Source: Delphinus delphis
Taxonomy: Eukaryota > Chordata > Mammalia > Artiodactyla > Delphinidae
DNA length: 64,000 nt
Direction: 5' to 3'
Assembly: GCF_949987515.2 (NCBI RefSeq)
Contig: NC_082698.1
Location: 1,567,501-1,631,500, forward strand
Shown here in pieces: positions 11,480 through 23,364 of this stretch; position 1 is the stretch's first letter, and every line of letters starts with the position of its first letter. A program made the position numbers and the translations under genes. The notes beneath the pieces are model-generated. The model saw nothing but the letters and a program-made list of their open reading frames with translations, ran no database searches and was not told the origin of the DNA.

Positions 11480-14172
11480 ACTAGGAAAAGAAAAGACATT
11501 GGACAATCCTGCTTCTGACCAGATGGAGTAACAAGGACCATGCTGACCTTCCTCCTGAAACACAGTAAGACTGGATAAAACATATGACACAACAGTTTGG
11601 GAGACATTTGACATTTTCAATAAAGGACAGTGATCCCTTGGTTGACATTATCAACAAAGAAAGAGGGAGCTGACAAGGTGAGCCTACAGTTTCTCCAGCT
11701 CACTGCCTGGAAGGAGTCTCCAGCCTGTGGTGAGGGCAAGGAGAGCTGGGTGGAGCCCTGGGGGCTCCCTGTGCTGAAGAGAAAGAGTTGGGGTCTGGAG
11801 GACCAAGGCAGCCAGAGTTCAGAGGGCAGGATGCTGGAGAGGAGAGAGCTGCACAAATAGAGAACTTTGGAGGTTTTTAGAGGACTCTGCCCTTGAGTCT
11901 GCAGCTGAGTCAATGCAGACATGTCAGGAAACTCCTGGAGGCCAGAGAAAGACCCAAAAGGAAGAGACAGAATGACCCCAGACCTCACAAAAGACTGCTA
12001 ATTTTTCCCATCCTCACCAGCCAGAGTGGGTCGCTTCATAATTCATGGGGCATCTGGTGGGGGAACTCAGAAGGTTTTTGCCTCGGTCATTTGGCAAAAT
12101 CAACCCCGGATACAGCACTGTTGTTTCTGCCTAATGTAGCTTAAAAGAAAGAATTTGAAGGATCAAACTGTTTTCAGTAACATAGCTGTATCCCTAAACA
12201 AAGAGCAAGACTATTTATAGGAAAACAAAAACTATACAGCACCCTACGGAGTAACTGTGCAATACCTGGTGCTCAACAAGAAATTACTGTGCAAACAAAG
12301 AAGGAGGGGAAAAAAATAGCACAACATCATGAAAAATAAATAAATAAAAACTGACTCAGAAATGACACATGATAGAATTGGTAGACAAAGACACGAAACA
12401 GTTATCATAATCATATTCATGCCCTCAAGAAGCTAGAGAAAATATTGAGCATGGTAAGTAGGGCCATGGAATGAACAGACCTGATTCAGACTTGTAGAGG
12501 CCAAGACTACAGAGTTTGAGGTGAAAACAATGAACTGGGCAGGATAATGGCACATTAGACATTGCATGGGACATTATGCATTAGACATTAATTAATTAAT
12601 TGATATTAATGTCTCATTGCTTTAGATATTGCATTTGTGAACTTGAAGTCACAGCAATAGAAACCATTCAAAATGAAAAAGAATGTAAAAAGACCAAAAA
12701 AGAAAGAAGTGAATAAAGCCATGGTAAAAACTTAAGCCACCTAATAAACTTGTAATCAGAGTCGAGGAAAGATGGAAGGGTCAAAAATATTTAAAGGAAC
12801 TATGGCTGATAATTTTCCAATTTGTTGAAAGCTGTGAACTCAAAGACACAAAAACCTCCACAAACACCAAGGACAAGGAACATGAATAAAATCACAGTAG
12901 GTATGTCATAATAAAATGGTTTAAAAGCAGTGTTAAATAGTGAATCTTAAAAGGAGCCAGAGGCAAAAAAGATACAGACGTACAGAGGAACAGATATAAG
13001 AAGTACAGCAGACTTCTCATTGTAAACAATACAAGCTAAAAGGCAGTGGAGCAAAACATTTTAAAGTACTGAGAAAAGAAAAATCTGCTAACCTAGAATT
13101 CTCCACCAATGAAAATATCTTTCAAAGACTTTGCCAGACATATGAAAGCTGAAAGAGCATCACCAACAGACCCTAATTACAAGAAACACGAAAGAAAATT
13201 CTATGGCAGAAAGAAAACACTTCCAGATGGAAATATGCATTTACATGAAGTACCAGAAATGTTAACTGTGTGGATACACATAAAACCATTTTATTCTTTT
13301 CATGTAATTATTTTAAAAAGATAATTGTTTAAAACAAAAGTAAGAATGATGTGTTGAGAGCTTGCAACATATGCAGAAGAAAAATGTATGGAAAGAAAGG
13401 CCAAAGTGGAGAAATGAAAGTATACTATTGCGAGGTCTTCATAGTGTTACCTGAACTAGACTGTCATTAGTAAAGATATGTATTATAAACCCCAAAGCCA
13501 TCACTAAAACATCAAAGTAAAGAGCTGTAGTTACTAAACTAAAGGAGGAGATAAAATGGAATCGCAATAAATACTTAAACTGAAAGAAAAGAAGAAAAAA
13601 GGAACAAAGAACAGATGGGACAAGTAGAAAACAAAGAGAAGATACAGACTCAAACTTAACCATACAAGTAATTATATTAAATGGAAAATGTTTAACTGCC
13701 TTAGTTAAAAGGCAGAGATTGTTAGACTGAATTTTAAAAAGCAAGAGCCGACTATCAACTGCCTATAAGAAATATACTTTAAATATAAAGACGCAAATGG
13801 GTTAAAAATAAGACAAACAATACCATGTTAATACTCTTCAACGTAAAGCTGCAGTGATTGTGCCGACATCAAAGTAGATTTCTGAGAAAAAACTGTTGCC
13901 GGGATAAAGGGGTTCGTTTCATAACGTTAAAGGGTTAATTCCTCAAGAAGGTGTAACAACCCTAAGGTTTATGTACCTAGTTAACAGAGTTTCAAAATAC
14001 AGAGGGCAAACAGGGATAGAATTGCAAAGGAAAACTTTCTATACACAAAATTTAACTCAAAGTAAGTCAAAGACCTAGATGTCAACCTATAAAATAAGAA
14101 AATAGAGGAGATAATTTTTGTGTCCTTGGGTTAGGCAAACATTTCTTACACATGACAACAAAAGCATGACCC

Positions 14173-14715
14173 AGGCCTCTTGCCTGCCAAGATGGCGCAC
14201 ACTCTGTCTATGGAGCGTGTATCTCCCCGAATAAACCTTCTTTCACTCTACTATGTCTTGCTCTTGAATTCTTGCCTGCACGAAGCCAAGAACCCACACT
14301 GGGCGGCCATCCCAGGGACGCAGACGTGACTTGGGATGTGACCATCCTCTTGCACCCCACTCTCTTTGCTGCAGCATCTTTTCTGGCACCCAGTGCGGGG
14401 CCTCCAAGGCCATAATCTCGATCCGCCTACTGGGCTGTGGCTCCCCTCTGAAGGGCGACTGGGCCTTATTCTGAGCCATGTAGATTCAAGTAGCCCGTTA
14501 AGGGGCAGCTGACGTCGCCTGCAGGGTCTGCCAGGGACCAGTTCTCTGGCCGTAAAGAAGTGCACTGAGGCCAAGGCTTTTCCCCCTCAGTCTTTCTCAT
14601 TCTCCTATTGCTCTATCTCTGTGGACTTGAAACCCAGACGACCACCAAACATCCAAATTAAGACTGCGCGGCAAGTAACTGACAACTCGGTTGGGTCTAA
14701 AGAACTCCTGCCAGG
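14173..14715 (+). mobile_element. Endogenous retrovirus R-U5-leader fragment
   Basis: It begins near a plausible cap site, with 'gatggcgcacactctgtcta' then AATAAA at 14230-14235, only ~57 bases from the insert start, the distance expected in a short retroviral R region. U5-like sequence follows ('gctcttgaattcttgcctgc', 'acgaagccaagaaccc'). At 14384-14401 'tggcacccagtgcggggc' resembles a tRNA-Lys(1,2)-type primer-binding site with four differences, preceded by CT-rich sequence rather than a clean CA end. The rest (to 14715) looks like non-coding leader ending at 'aaagaactcctgccag'. No gag, pol or env is present. The LTR family is not identified, and the primer-site call is tentative. Confidence 0.55.
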
Positions 14716-14998
14716 GGGCTTATCTGGTGGCGCAGTGGTTGAGAGTCTGCCTGCCAATGCAGGGGACACGGGTTCGAGCCCTGGTCTGGGAGGATCCCAC
14801 ATGCCGCGGAGCAACTAGGCCCGTGAGCCACAACTACTGAGCCTGCGCGTCTGGAGCCTGTGCTCCGCAACGGGAGAGGCCGTGATAGTGAGAGGCCCGC
14901 GCACTGCGATGAAGAGTGGCCCCCGCTTGCCGCAACTAGAGAAAGCCCTCGCAGAGAAACGAAAACCCAGCACAGCAAAAAAAAAAAAAAAAAAAAAA
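14716..14998 (+). mobile_element. CHR-SINE, long form
   Basis: A tRNA-derived SINE in plus orientation: A-box region 'tggtggcgcagtggttgag' near 14726, B-box 'ggttcgagccc' at 14771-14781, then the CHR body ('tcccacatgccgcggagcaa', 'gagccacaactactgagcct') and a 3' part with 'ccgcaactagagaaagccct' before the A-tail. The length (~283 bp) fits the long CHR form. It forms the 3' end of the composite element and supplies its A-tail. Confidence 0.93.
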
Positions 14999-16020
14999 GC
15001 ATGATCCATAAAAGAAAAAAATGATAAACTGGGCGTCTTCAAAAGTAGGAATTACTACTTTTTGAAAGACACTGTTAAGATGACAAAAAGACAAGCAACA
15101 GACTAGGAGAAACTATTTGTAAGCTACATTTCTGATAAAGCAGTTGTATGCAGGATATGGAAAGAACTCCAAAATCTCAATAATAAGAAAGTGAAGAGTC
15201 CACTAAAAAATGGCAAAGATAGTTGGATACGTCACCAAGGAAGATACGCAGGTGCTAAATACGCACCAGAAGGACGCTCAGCACAGTCAGTGATCAGGGA
15301 AACGCAAGTTAGATCCACAATGAGACGCCACCACACATGGCTGGATCGCCTACGATGAAGAGATTGACCATGCAGGTGCTGGCGGGATGTGGAGGACCTG
15401 GGGCTCTCGTGCACGGTGGTGGGGACGTAAGATGGTTCAACCGCTGTGACAGACAGTTTAGCAATTTCTGAAAAAGTTAGACATACACCTACCATAGGAC
15501 CCAGCCACACTACTCCTAGGTATTTACCTAAGAAGGTGTACGTCCATATAAAAACATGGACATGAATTTTCGTAGACATTTTATTAGCAATATCTCCAAA
15601 TTGGAAACAACTCAAAGTTCATCGACAGGTGAAGGAAAAAAAAAACCCTATAGTGTATCTATTCAATAGATATTACTCAGAAACGAGAGAAAACTATTGT
15701 TGATAATATAACAACATGGAGGAACCTCAAAACAGTTATTCTGAGTGAGAGAAACCAGTAAAAAAAAAAAAATACTGTATGATTCTATTTGCAGAAAACT
15801 CCATAAAATGCAAACTGGAGTGACAGAAAGCAGAGGGAGGGAGGCGCTGGCAGGGAACTACTTTGGAGGCAGGATTGGAAACGTTCATTATCTCGATTGG
15901 GGGGCAATGATGTCCCGGACACACACATTTTTCAAAACTTATCAAATTGTACCCTTCGAATATGGAAAGTTTACCAAATACCAACTATACCTTGGTAAAA
16001 CTGCCAATAGTGAGAGCTTG

Positions 16021-16369
16021 TGAGAGCCACTTGTTAACGCGTCAAAATATTGCTCAGTGGCCAATTCTTTCTGACACACAAACCTTCCACTTCCCAGGAG
16101 TGAACTAACCAGCAGTGCTGTTTCCTGTCACAGCAGCAGAGGGACACGGGGAGTACCCTGAGGATGCAGAGGGAAGAGGGTCTGTGAGTGACAGCTCGGA
16201 CCCACCCCTGAGAGCCATCCCAGCACGGCAGCCATGAGACCCCTACGCACACACCACTCTGGCCACTTTGCAATCGACGGAGCGTGAAGTTCACCCTCAC
16301 CCCTCTGCTGCCGCGCGGGTCACTCTGAAAACAGAAGGGAGAAGGCGGAAGCCTGCGAGATGATTTAGG
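16021..16369. other. Unique DNA, nothing recognised
   Basis: No repeat or exon is recognisable between the end of the L1M and the AT-rich block that follows. Confidence 0.4.
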
Positions 16370-16620
16370 TAGAAATTGCTGCCTGTGATTTATGGTTTTA
16401 ATTAAGAGCTTTTTAAGCTTTAATTAAAAAGGTACAGGAGCATTCAGTATTTAAGAAAAATGCCTTTGTGTTTGGGTCAATTGAATAACATAAAACAAAA
16501 CGAGATTCATAATTCTCGTCAGAAGCTTCACATAAGAAAGCAACGTACATAATTAAAAAGTAAATTGAAACTGATTTGGGCATAAAGGCTTTCTAACGGG
16601 GGAAGTTGGCTGCGGGGAAT
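16370..16620. other. AT-rich, conserved-looking non-repeat block
   Basis: The block is rich in homeodomain-type words: TTAATTAA-like cores at about 16398 ('ttttaattaagagc') and 16421 ('tttaattaaaaagg'), and 'cataattaaaaagtaa' near 16548. It matches no repeat I know and is set in GC-richer unique DNA. It could be a distal enhancer. Conservation has to be measured in other genomes. Confidence 0.25.
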
Positions 16621-18779
16621 ATTATTTTCCTTTATTGCAACATAGCTGGGTATAGCAGCCACACGTTAGCAAGTCTGCTTCCCTGAATGGGTACAAAGGT
16701 AGGAATGTGAGAGTTCGTGGGAGGATGTAACTGCTGCTCAGCGACAGCCCTAGGGAGTGGAGAGAGGGCCCCGGGGTCTTTGATCCGTCACTCCTCTGCT
16801 CTGTGTGGTCCTTCGCACCTGTTTGCTTCTCAGACGTGCGAACCTGCAGCAAACAGCTCTAGGTCAAATTTTATTTAGTAACACAGGATTCTACCTTGCA
16901 AACGAGCTCGGGGGCGTGGGGTCCAGAGGAGGGACAGAAGCCTGAGGAATGTCACTCATCAGGCCTAAGGCCACGCGTGAGACCATCAGAGCCTGGAGAT
17001 GCCACCCCTGCTCTGAGGTGGGGTCAAAGGCGCCGACGTGTTTGGGCTGCAGACCCACGAGAGAACGAGTGAGTGGCACCAGGGAGGGTGACCCCCAAGA
17101 CACAGGCTTGCTCTGAGCACCTGCACTCTGGACCGCAGGCCGGTCACACTCAGGCTGGGAGCCATGCTCCTTAGCTCAGGATGGCAACTGGAAGGTCACC
17201 CCATGGACTGCAGAGCCTGTGGGTGCCAGGGTCTGAAGAGTCCTGCAATCCATGGGCTGCTTCACTGGCTGGGCTCCTGCACGCACAAGGTCCTCCCGGC
17301 CCTGCTCCTGGGTAAGACCTGGGAAGTTGCTGGAAGGTCTCAGGCCCTGAGGCATCACTGGAATCCCATCCGCTGGGCTCTTGTTGGCAGGGTTACCTGG
17401 GACTGGGACTCGTCTGGCCTGGGGCAGCACAGATATGCAAACTTTCCACATTCACCCTCAGGATTGCCTGCTGCGTCTTCTCTAACCTCCTGGACACTCA
17501 CCATGGGGTTGGCGGTGTCCTATCCACCCCCCTTTTTGCTGACTCCTTGAAATCTGCTCAGGAATTGCACCCCTGCTTGGCTTTGGGGTCTGGCTTTTGG
17601 CTGGACTGGACTTCCCCCTGGGGCAGACAGTCAGCACCACCGACCCACCCTGTGCCTAGCTGATCCCCACTTGAAGGAAGCTTGCGTTTAGGAATATGGA
17701 TTTCACTGATTAGGGAACTATTTGCTTCGTAATTGGGCCACAGAAGGACTTATCAGACGCATTGCTTTCGAATGACAAGCTTCACTTCTACAGGTAAGAG
17801 TCTCTTCACCTCTAGGAAAGGATGCCGTGTGCACCTTTGGAGCCTGTTTCCACCCGCCTGGAGTTAGACGTGCAGGGTTTAAGATCCCCGCTCGCCTTTC
17901 CCTGGCAGTCACCTTTTCTTTCCCTTTCCGATACTCTGTGATTCTAAAGCAACACAAACACCAAAGAGAAAAAGAATCAAAACCAGGCAGGGTTTCCACA
18001 CATCCTCAAGGCCTGTCCAAAATATCTCTTTCCAAACTGCAATTTCTGCTTGCTCATCACTGCAAATCAGGCCTCAGGAGCTCAACAAGATGCTATTATC
18101 GAGCAGAACACAGTTCATTCCAGGAATGCTGCCTCCTAATTCAGTACTACAGCGTAAATGGCTTACAGAGAGCTGTAACTTAACTCAATTAAAGGGCTGT
18201 TCCAGCTCCACCTTAAATTATCCCAGCAGGTGTCTCTCACGAAGGGCCCCATATCCCGAGGACATGAAGGACTTCATCTCAGCTCGGTAACATGGAAGGA
18301 CATGTTGTTTATTGTACTTCTCACCTCCTGGACCACAAATCAAACATGAAGACATAAATTGTCAAACATTTAAATCACTGAGCAGCTGGAAAATCAGTTT
18401 GTTTTTCAAATCACACATGTAATAAGTGGTAGAAGATAAACACCAACTGTTGGGTTCCTTAAGAGAAACATAATGCTTCATAACTAAATGAAAAAAAAAA
18501 CTACAAAGAATTAACACATCCACTTTCAAAAAATGGTCCATGGTTGGTGCTCCAACACACCAAACTGCCTGGGTTTTAGGTTTTTAGATACCAGCAGAAA
18601 ACCTAGTTCAGTTGGACCTGATCGAAACCATGGAGCCTCCCCCCTGCCTAGACTCTGGGGCAGGCTTGTGCTCTCAGCTTTCAAAAGGGAGGGTCTGGAG
18701 AATGAGGAGGAGAAGGGAGGGAGAAGACAGTCCCAGGGCAGCTCCTAGACTTCAGCAGCGGGAAGCTCGTTGCCTGAGG
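16621..18779. other. Unique DNA, one conserved-looking part
   Basis: I recognise no repeat or exon. The part at about 18010-18260 ('ctgcaatttctgcttgctca', 'cctcctaattcagtactaca', 'ttaactcaattaaagggctg') is non-repetitive and could be a conserved non-coding element. The rest is ordinary GC-moderate sequence. Confidence 0.3.
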
Positions 18780-18925
18780 CATGGGGTCTGGAGCCAGAGG
18801 GTTGATCTGCCTTTCAACCCTCCTTCTGCCGCTCAGTAGCCCTACAGCCTTGGGCCACGGCGACTCCGGAAGCTTCAAAGTCATGGTCTCTAAAATGGGA
18901 GAAGTGAGTTAGTGAGTGTGAGGGT
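18780..18925 (+). mobile_element. MIR SINE remnant
   Basis: Follows the MIR core order: 'gcatggggtctggagccaga', a tRNA-like 'ctttcaaccctccttctgcc', 'gctcagtagccctacagcct-tgggcca', a degenerate cytosine-rich stretch, and 'tctctaaaatgggaga'. The copy is decayed by several small indels. Confidence 0.6.
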
Positions 18926-21283
18926 TTAGCATCATGGCAGGAAGTGTGACCCTACCTCCTTCCTCTTAGGATCTCTATGAAGGAAGTTTCGCAGAGCAGC
19001 TTGCAGTTGCTGGGGAGCTGGGTCAGCAAGAATTGTGATGTAGGGAGTTCCAAGGGCTGCCCCTCCACAAAAACACCAAGAAACAAAAACAAAAAATGAC
19101 AGAGAACGGTTTGCCCACGATCCTGCACCTGACTCGTATGATCATTTATAATGTTTTCTTGACTTCTTGGACCCTTGCATATGAATCAAATGTTTTCCTA
19201 TATCATGAACACGATCCAATGCTAGTTAAAAAAAAAAATCTATCCAAAAAAAAAAAAAATGAGAGAGATAGAGGATAAAATGGTTAGAGCGAAAACATTG
19301 TCAGACTCTGGGAAATAGTCAAAGGCTTAGGGCAGCCAAGCGAGTGCTGTTAGAACATTGAAAATACTACCCCAAGTTACAGAAGTGAGTCCCAGTGCCC
19401 GGGGCAGGAGCCAGGAGTTCACTCAGGGGTTTGCTCACCAAGTGTGACGGGACCCCATGAGCTGTACGCCTTCCCCTGCCCTGGGCCCCCAGGGGCCGGA
19501 TATCACAGACTGCAGCCATGGTCTCCTGATCCTCTGGCTTCTGGCTGGGTTTGGCCATCGGGGAGCCCAGGCGGGCCGGTGGAGGGAGGGAGCACAGTGC
19601 GTTGGGCGTTTATTCCTGGACCCTCCCTCCCAGGTCACTGGGGTCCAGCTGCAGCTCCGGGAGGGCCTCCCTGTCCCTGCAGCTTGCCAGGCGGCCTGGA
19701 GGATAATGAGCCTGCCCCTGTAGCCCCAGGACACCACGTCACCCACCGCTCACCCACTGGGAGCCTGGCTGGCAATGGCTGGGCTGTGTCCCGGTTGGAG
19801 GAGGGAAGCCCAGCCGTCCTGAACCATGGACGGCCTGGCTAGGAGGAGGCCTCACCACGGTGCTGCCGCTGGTGCAGCCTCCGCTTTGTGCTGCGTGTTT
19901 CCCGAAGCTGCTGGTGGGCACGGCCCTGTGTGAGGCACGGAGGGTGGAGATGAGCCGGGTGAGACGGTGGCCCTCTGGAGCTAGGGGTCTCATGAGGGCG
20001 GGCGAGAAGGGTCCACGCCCCCAGCGTCCCAGAGTTGCTCCAGAGGTGCCTGTGTGGGGGGCGGGCGGGGGGGCAGTTTGTGGCTAACGTGGTCTGGGGG
20101 TTCTGTGTGGAGGGGACATGTGGGAGACACCTCGGAGAAGCTGCAGCCCTGGGGGGCCCGGGAGGAGGGGCGGGCACTGTGGATGGCCGGACAGGCGGAT
20201 GAGGCCCAAAGAGCCGCTGGGGAGCTGGGGCAGCTGTAGCTGGTGGGGGAGCTGGGGCAGCGGGGGCCAGGCTGAAGCACGGGGCCTTCCTGCGGGCCCA
20301 TCACCTGCGGGGTGTGCAGCACCCACCTGTGCGGAGCGGACGGTCACTTCTGACGGAGCCCATGCCCGTCTGTCAGACCGTGGGCTCCGCCGTCCTCCGA
20401 AGCCTTCTTTGTGTTGAAGGCAGTCCCACCGACGGTGCCTAGAACACACGTCCCTCCACCACCAGCGGCACCCGCTGGACAGCCCCATGGGGAGGAAGTC
20501 GTCTGGTGGCCAGGGTAGCTGCCGCGGCATCTGGATTTTGCTGGCGGCAGCAGCTGTGGTCATTCCCGAGGGCAGCGAGGTCAAGCTGCTGACCCGAGGG
20601 GCTCTGGTGCTGGGACAGGAGAGCCGGGCGTTGGCTTTTGGGAGCCGTGGGCAGCAGGTTTGCTCCCGGGGACTCTGCGTGTGGCCTTGGGCACAGTTCC
20701 TGGCCCTGACCTTGGCTGTTTCCTTGACCCTTCCAACGCGTGAGCTGCCTGACATTCAGCACTGAAAGTAGCTGAGTGGGCCCTGGTGGCAGTGACCGAT
20801 CCTGGCGGTTCCATCGGATGCAGCCCCATGGACCCCCTCCTCTTCCCCGGCATGGCCCGTGTTGCTGGGCAAAGTCGAGTCTGATTTCCTTTGCTGGGGA
20901 GGTTTGACCCTGAGTTGCAGGAAAGTCAGAAGCTGTTCCCGTCTGCTTGTCCCTTTAATCAAGGCAACGTTGGAGGCCCTGATTGCTAATCAGGAGTGTA
21001 ATGGAAGCAGCTCTGTTGTTGTCAACTTGCTGTCAAGGTGCCGCTTTCTGTTTCTGAGCAAGGGAGCCCTTGATGTGCCCGTGAACTTGTTATTTGTATG
21101 GGCTGAGTCTGTGAATAAAACCCACTCTTGAAATATCACATCTTTTCAAAGGCAGATACGAGAACAGCTTCTGGGGTGCTGGGGTCAGGGTGAGACAGAG
21201 CCCAGGATGAAGCCCAGGAACTGGGTGGTCCCCGGGGTCCTGCTTCCCAGGTGCATCACCTCCTGGGCTCGGGCAAGGCCACG
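18926..21283. other. Unique DNA; GC-rich from 19.4 to 20.8 kb
   Basis: A-runs interrupt 19225-19260. From about 19400 to 20850 the sequence is GC-rich with overlapping frames on both strands (up to 223 codons, 20084-20755 -), none resembling a known protein. At about 20850-21145 a non-repetitive block with 'cctttaatcaaggcaacgtt' and 'ctgattgctaatcaggagtg' looks like a possible conserved element. No gene call is supported. Confidence 0.35.
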
Positions 21284-21470
21284 TGGTGGAGCGGTGACCC
21301 CTGTGGTACTGGGGTTGGATAGAGCGGGGGTTTGAATTCTGCTCCATTGCCCACTGGCTGTGTGGCTGTAGGCAGACCCTCCTCCCCTGGAAACTGGGGA
21401 CAATGCTGCTGACATCAGGAGTGGGCAGGGAGTGACAGGTGAGGGTCAGACCCCCGGCCCTTGAGGGTCG
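21284..21470 (+). mobile_element. MIR SINE remnant
   Basis: The MIR order is visible: 'tggagcggtgacccctgtgg', 'tttgaattctgctccattgc', 'ccactggctgtgtggctgta', 'ggcagaccctcctcccctgg' and 'aaactggggacaatgctgct'. The 3' end is lost. Confidence 0.65.
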
Positions 21471-23364
21471 CAGAAAGGATGTGCATCTATCAGTCACCGC
21501 GTGGTCCTGATCAGCTCAGGACACATGATTCGACCTTTGCCTCCCGTGTTTTTTCTCAAGCAGAGTGAGCAGAGACTGTTAGCGCCTGGTCACACACTTC
21601 TGTGTCCTCGGGTGGGGACTGGAGAAGGTGTGTCCGCACCGATTCCCCTCCGGCCCCTCCTTCTACTTGACCGGTCAGAGACCTAGCCGAGCAAGTACAG
21701 AAAGACGCAGGTAGAAAGGTACCATCAAGCCATCAGTTACATGCTAAAATGATGACTTGTCAGGCTGGTCAGGTGGCCCACGTGGCCCTGGTGGCCCCGG
21801 GCAGTGTTCACTGGTTTCTCTGTCAGGGTCCTGGGCTCAGCCCTGGGTGGTCTCCACCTGGCAGCCCCTGACGTGGGCACTGGCCCCAGTGGCAGCGGGG
21901 AAGGCGCTGGCCCTGGACCCTCTTCCGGCACGTCTCGCCCTCGGCACACGCTGGGCCCCCTCCTCTGTACGGTCCGTACTCCTGTGTGTCGCCTGCCGCT
22001 CTCGCAGCCCCCGGGCCTCAGCGGCCCCTTCTGCTCATGCCTCCTCATCTCCTCCCTGAGACCCACGCACGTGGCAACCGTCCATCCCTGCCATCCCTGC
22101 CGCATTGGCGCACGCAGGCAGGGCGGGCCGTCCCGCCCTCCTTCCTGCATCCGGCCTGGTAGGGCCTCCCAGGCTGTTTGGGGGACGTGCCGTCCGCCCC
22201 TGGACTCTGGGTTTCAGGCTCTGCAGGGGCCCTGGGCTCGTGTCTGCCATGATCCACTCGTTTCCATCCGGCCCCCATTTCCCTGAGGCACCCCCTCTGA
22301 CAGGCCTCTGCCCCTCAGGTGCCCCGGTGGCTGTGGGCAGCCCACACCCTCTGCAGGGCCGGCTTCCTTCTGCTCCAGGCCCCTGAGGTGTGTGGAGGAG
22401 CCCTTCCCCATCCCTGGGACGGGGTCCACCACACTGGCTGGGGAGGCGCCCTCCGGCGGCGGTGCTGGGCACTGGCCCCCTGTTCCGGGGCTGCAGGCTG
22501 GGGCTGGTGGACATGTCTGCAGTGGATTTGGGTTACTCTCTGCTGCCACAGTGCATTTTTCCTGTGGTCACGGGAGGGCCTGCACCTGCGTGGGGTCTGG
22601 GAGAAGGCTGGGCTTCCCAGGCAGGGTTCCGTGGCCATGTGCGGTGGGCAGACAGCTGGAGCAGAGGCTGCAAGGAACAAGAAGACTTGAGTTCCATGTG
22701 GCCCATCATTGGAGCAGTCCCTAGATGCTCGACCCGGGCCCAGATGCTGCCCTCAAATCCAAGGCTTGAGCCACAGTCCAGACTGTCCCTTGCCCCTGCC
22801 CCGTGGGACCCACAGGCACGTTGCTGTGGCAACCAAGGAGGGGCTTGCCCACCATCCCAGGAAGCCCCATGGCCAAGGCAGAGCTCTCTGGAGACGGAAA
22901 CAGAAATGGGACCAGGACCCAGTGGGCAGCATGAAAAGAGCCCGACTCCTCTGGTGCTGGCTGTGGATGCTGGTTTCCATGGCAACAGAGAGGGCTCAGC
23001 AGGAAAAGGGGGTTGTGGTGCTGGTGGTTCTGTCTCCACTGGCACAGTGAGATGCACAGTACAGTCAGACCCGGAGGCCAGGGGAGGTTGGCACGGCACA
23101 TGGATTCTGCAATTAGAAAGCAGATATTTTCATCTTTAGAAGGGAGAAAAAATATCTAAACTTTATCCATACATAAAAGTTTTAATTATGAATGTAGCAA
23201 TACTTAAAAATTATGTTTTGATTTAAAAATATATCAGTCCTCTCACTTAGATGTGGAAGACTGTCCCGTCTGTGTTGGAAAAGGCCTAGTCTCATCGTCT
23301 GCATAGCAGGAAGGGCTCCGCTGTGATCTGGGGACCGCTCCACTCTCCTTACATTTGCTTCTTT
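21471..23364. other. GC-rich unique DNA, nothing recognised
   Basis: Overlapping frames on both strands (for example 249 codons at 22390-23139 +, opposite 188 codons at 22533-23099 -) reflect base composition. None shows a family signature. A short AT-rich stretch lies at 23110-23240. No repeats are recognised. Confidence 0.4.

Larger units (their letters stand above)
14160..15008 (+). mobile_element. Composite LTR-leader/CHR-SINE retroposon with one TSD
   Basis: An insertion of about 820 bp in the L1M ORF2 tail. The L1 reads 'aaaagcatgaccc' at 14160-14172 before the insert and 'aaaagcatgatcc' at 14995-15007 after it, then continues in phase ('ataaaagaaaaaaatgataa'). This is a 13-14 bp target-site duplication with one difference. 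The left side of the insert is retrovirus-like LTR/leader sequence (to ~14715). The right side is a long CHR-SINE whose 22-base A-tail (14977-14998) abuts the right copy. No second duplication flanks the SINE alone: its left neighbour 'actcctgccag' does not recur after the tail. Both parts thus seem to have arrived in one L1-type retrotransposition event. That is inference; the duplication itself is visible. Confidence 0.72.
11480..16020 (+). mobile_element. Ancient L1M element, internally deleted
   Basis: A nearly end-to-end but gutted L1M. The order is: 5'UTR (about 11480-12150; 'ctgcttctgaccagatggag', 'caccagccagagtgggtc'); ORF1 (about 12360-13260; the + strand still reads KISFKDFARHMKAERASPTDPNYK at 13109); the inter-ORF spacer (13260-13600); and the endonuclease start of ORF2 (13610-14040). 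At about 14040 it jumps to the ORF2 C-terminal region ('aaatttaactcaaagt', 'ccttgggttaggcaaa'). The 3'UTR runs from ~15770 to ~16010 ('ttcattatctcgattg', 'acttatcaaattgtaccctt'). The missing part, roughly 2.5 kb by my recollection of the consensus, includes the reverse transcriptase core. The element is further split at 14173-14994 by a composite insertion. It is dead and full of stops and indels. Confidence 0.85.

Noticed and set aside
14173..14715. A complete endogenous retrovirus
   Set aside because: Only LTR R-U5-like and leader sequence is visible. No gag, pol or env sequence follows, and the segment ends in a SINE.
14726..14800. tRNA gene (A-box and B-box present)
   Set aside because: The boxes belong to the tRNA-derived head of a CHR-SINE. 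The cloverleaf is not intact, and the body and A-tail follow directly. The same applies to the other SINE copies.
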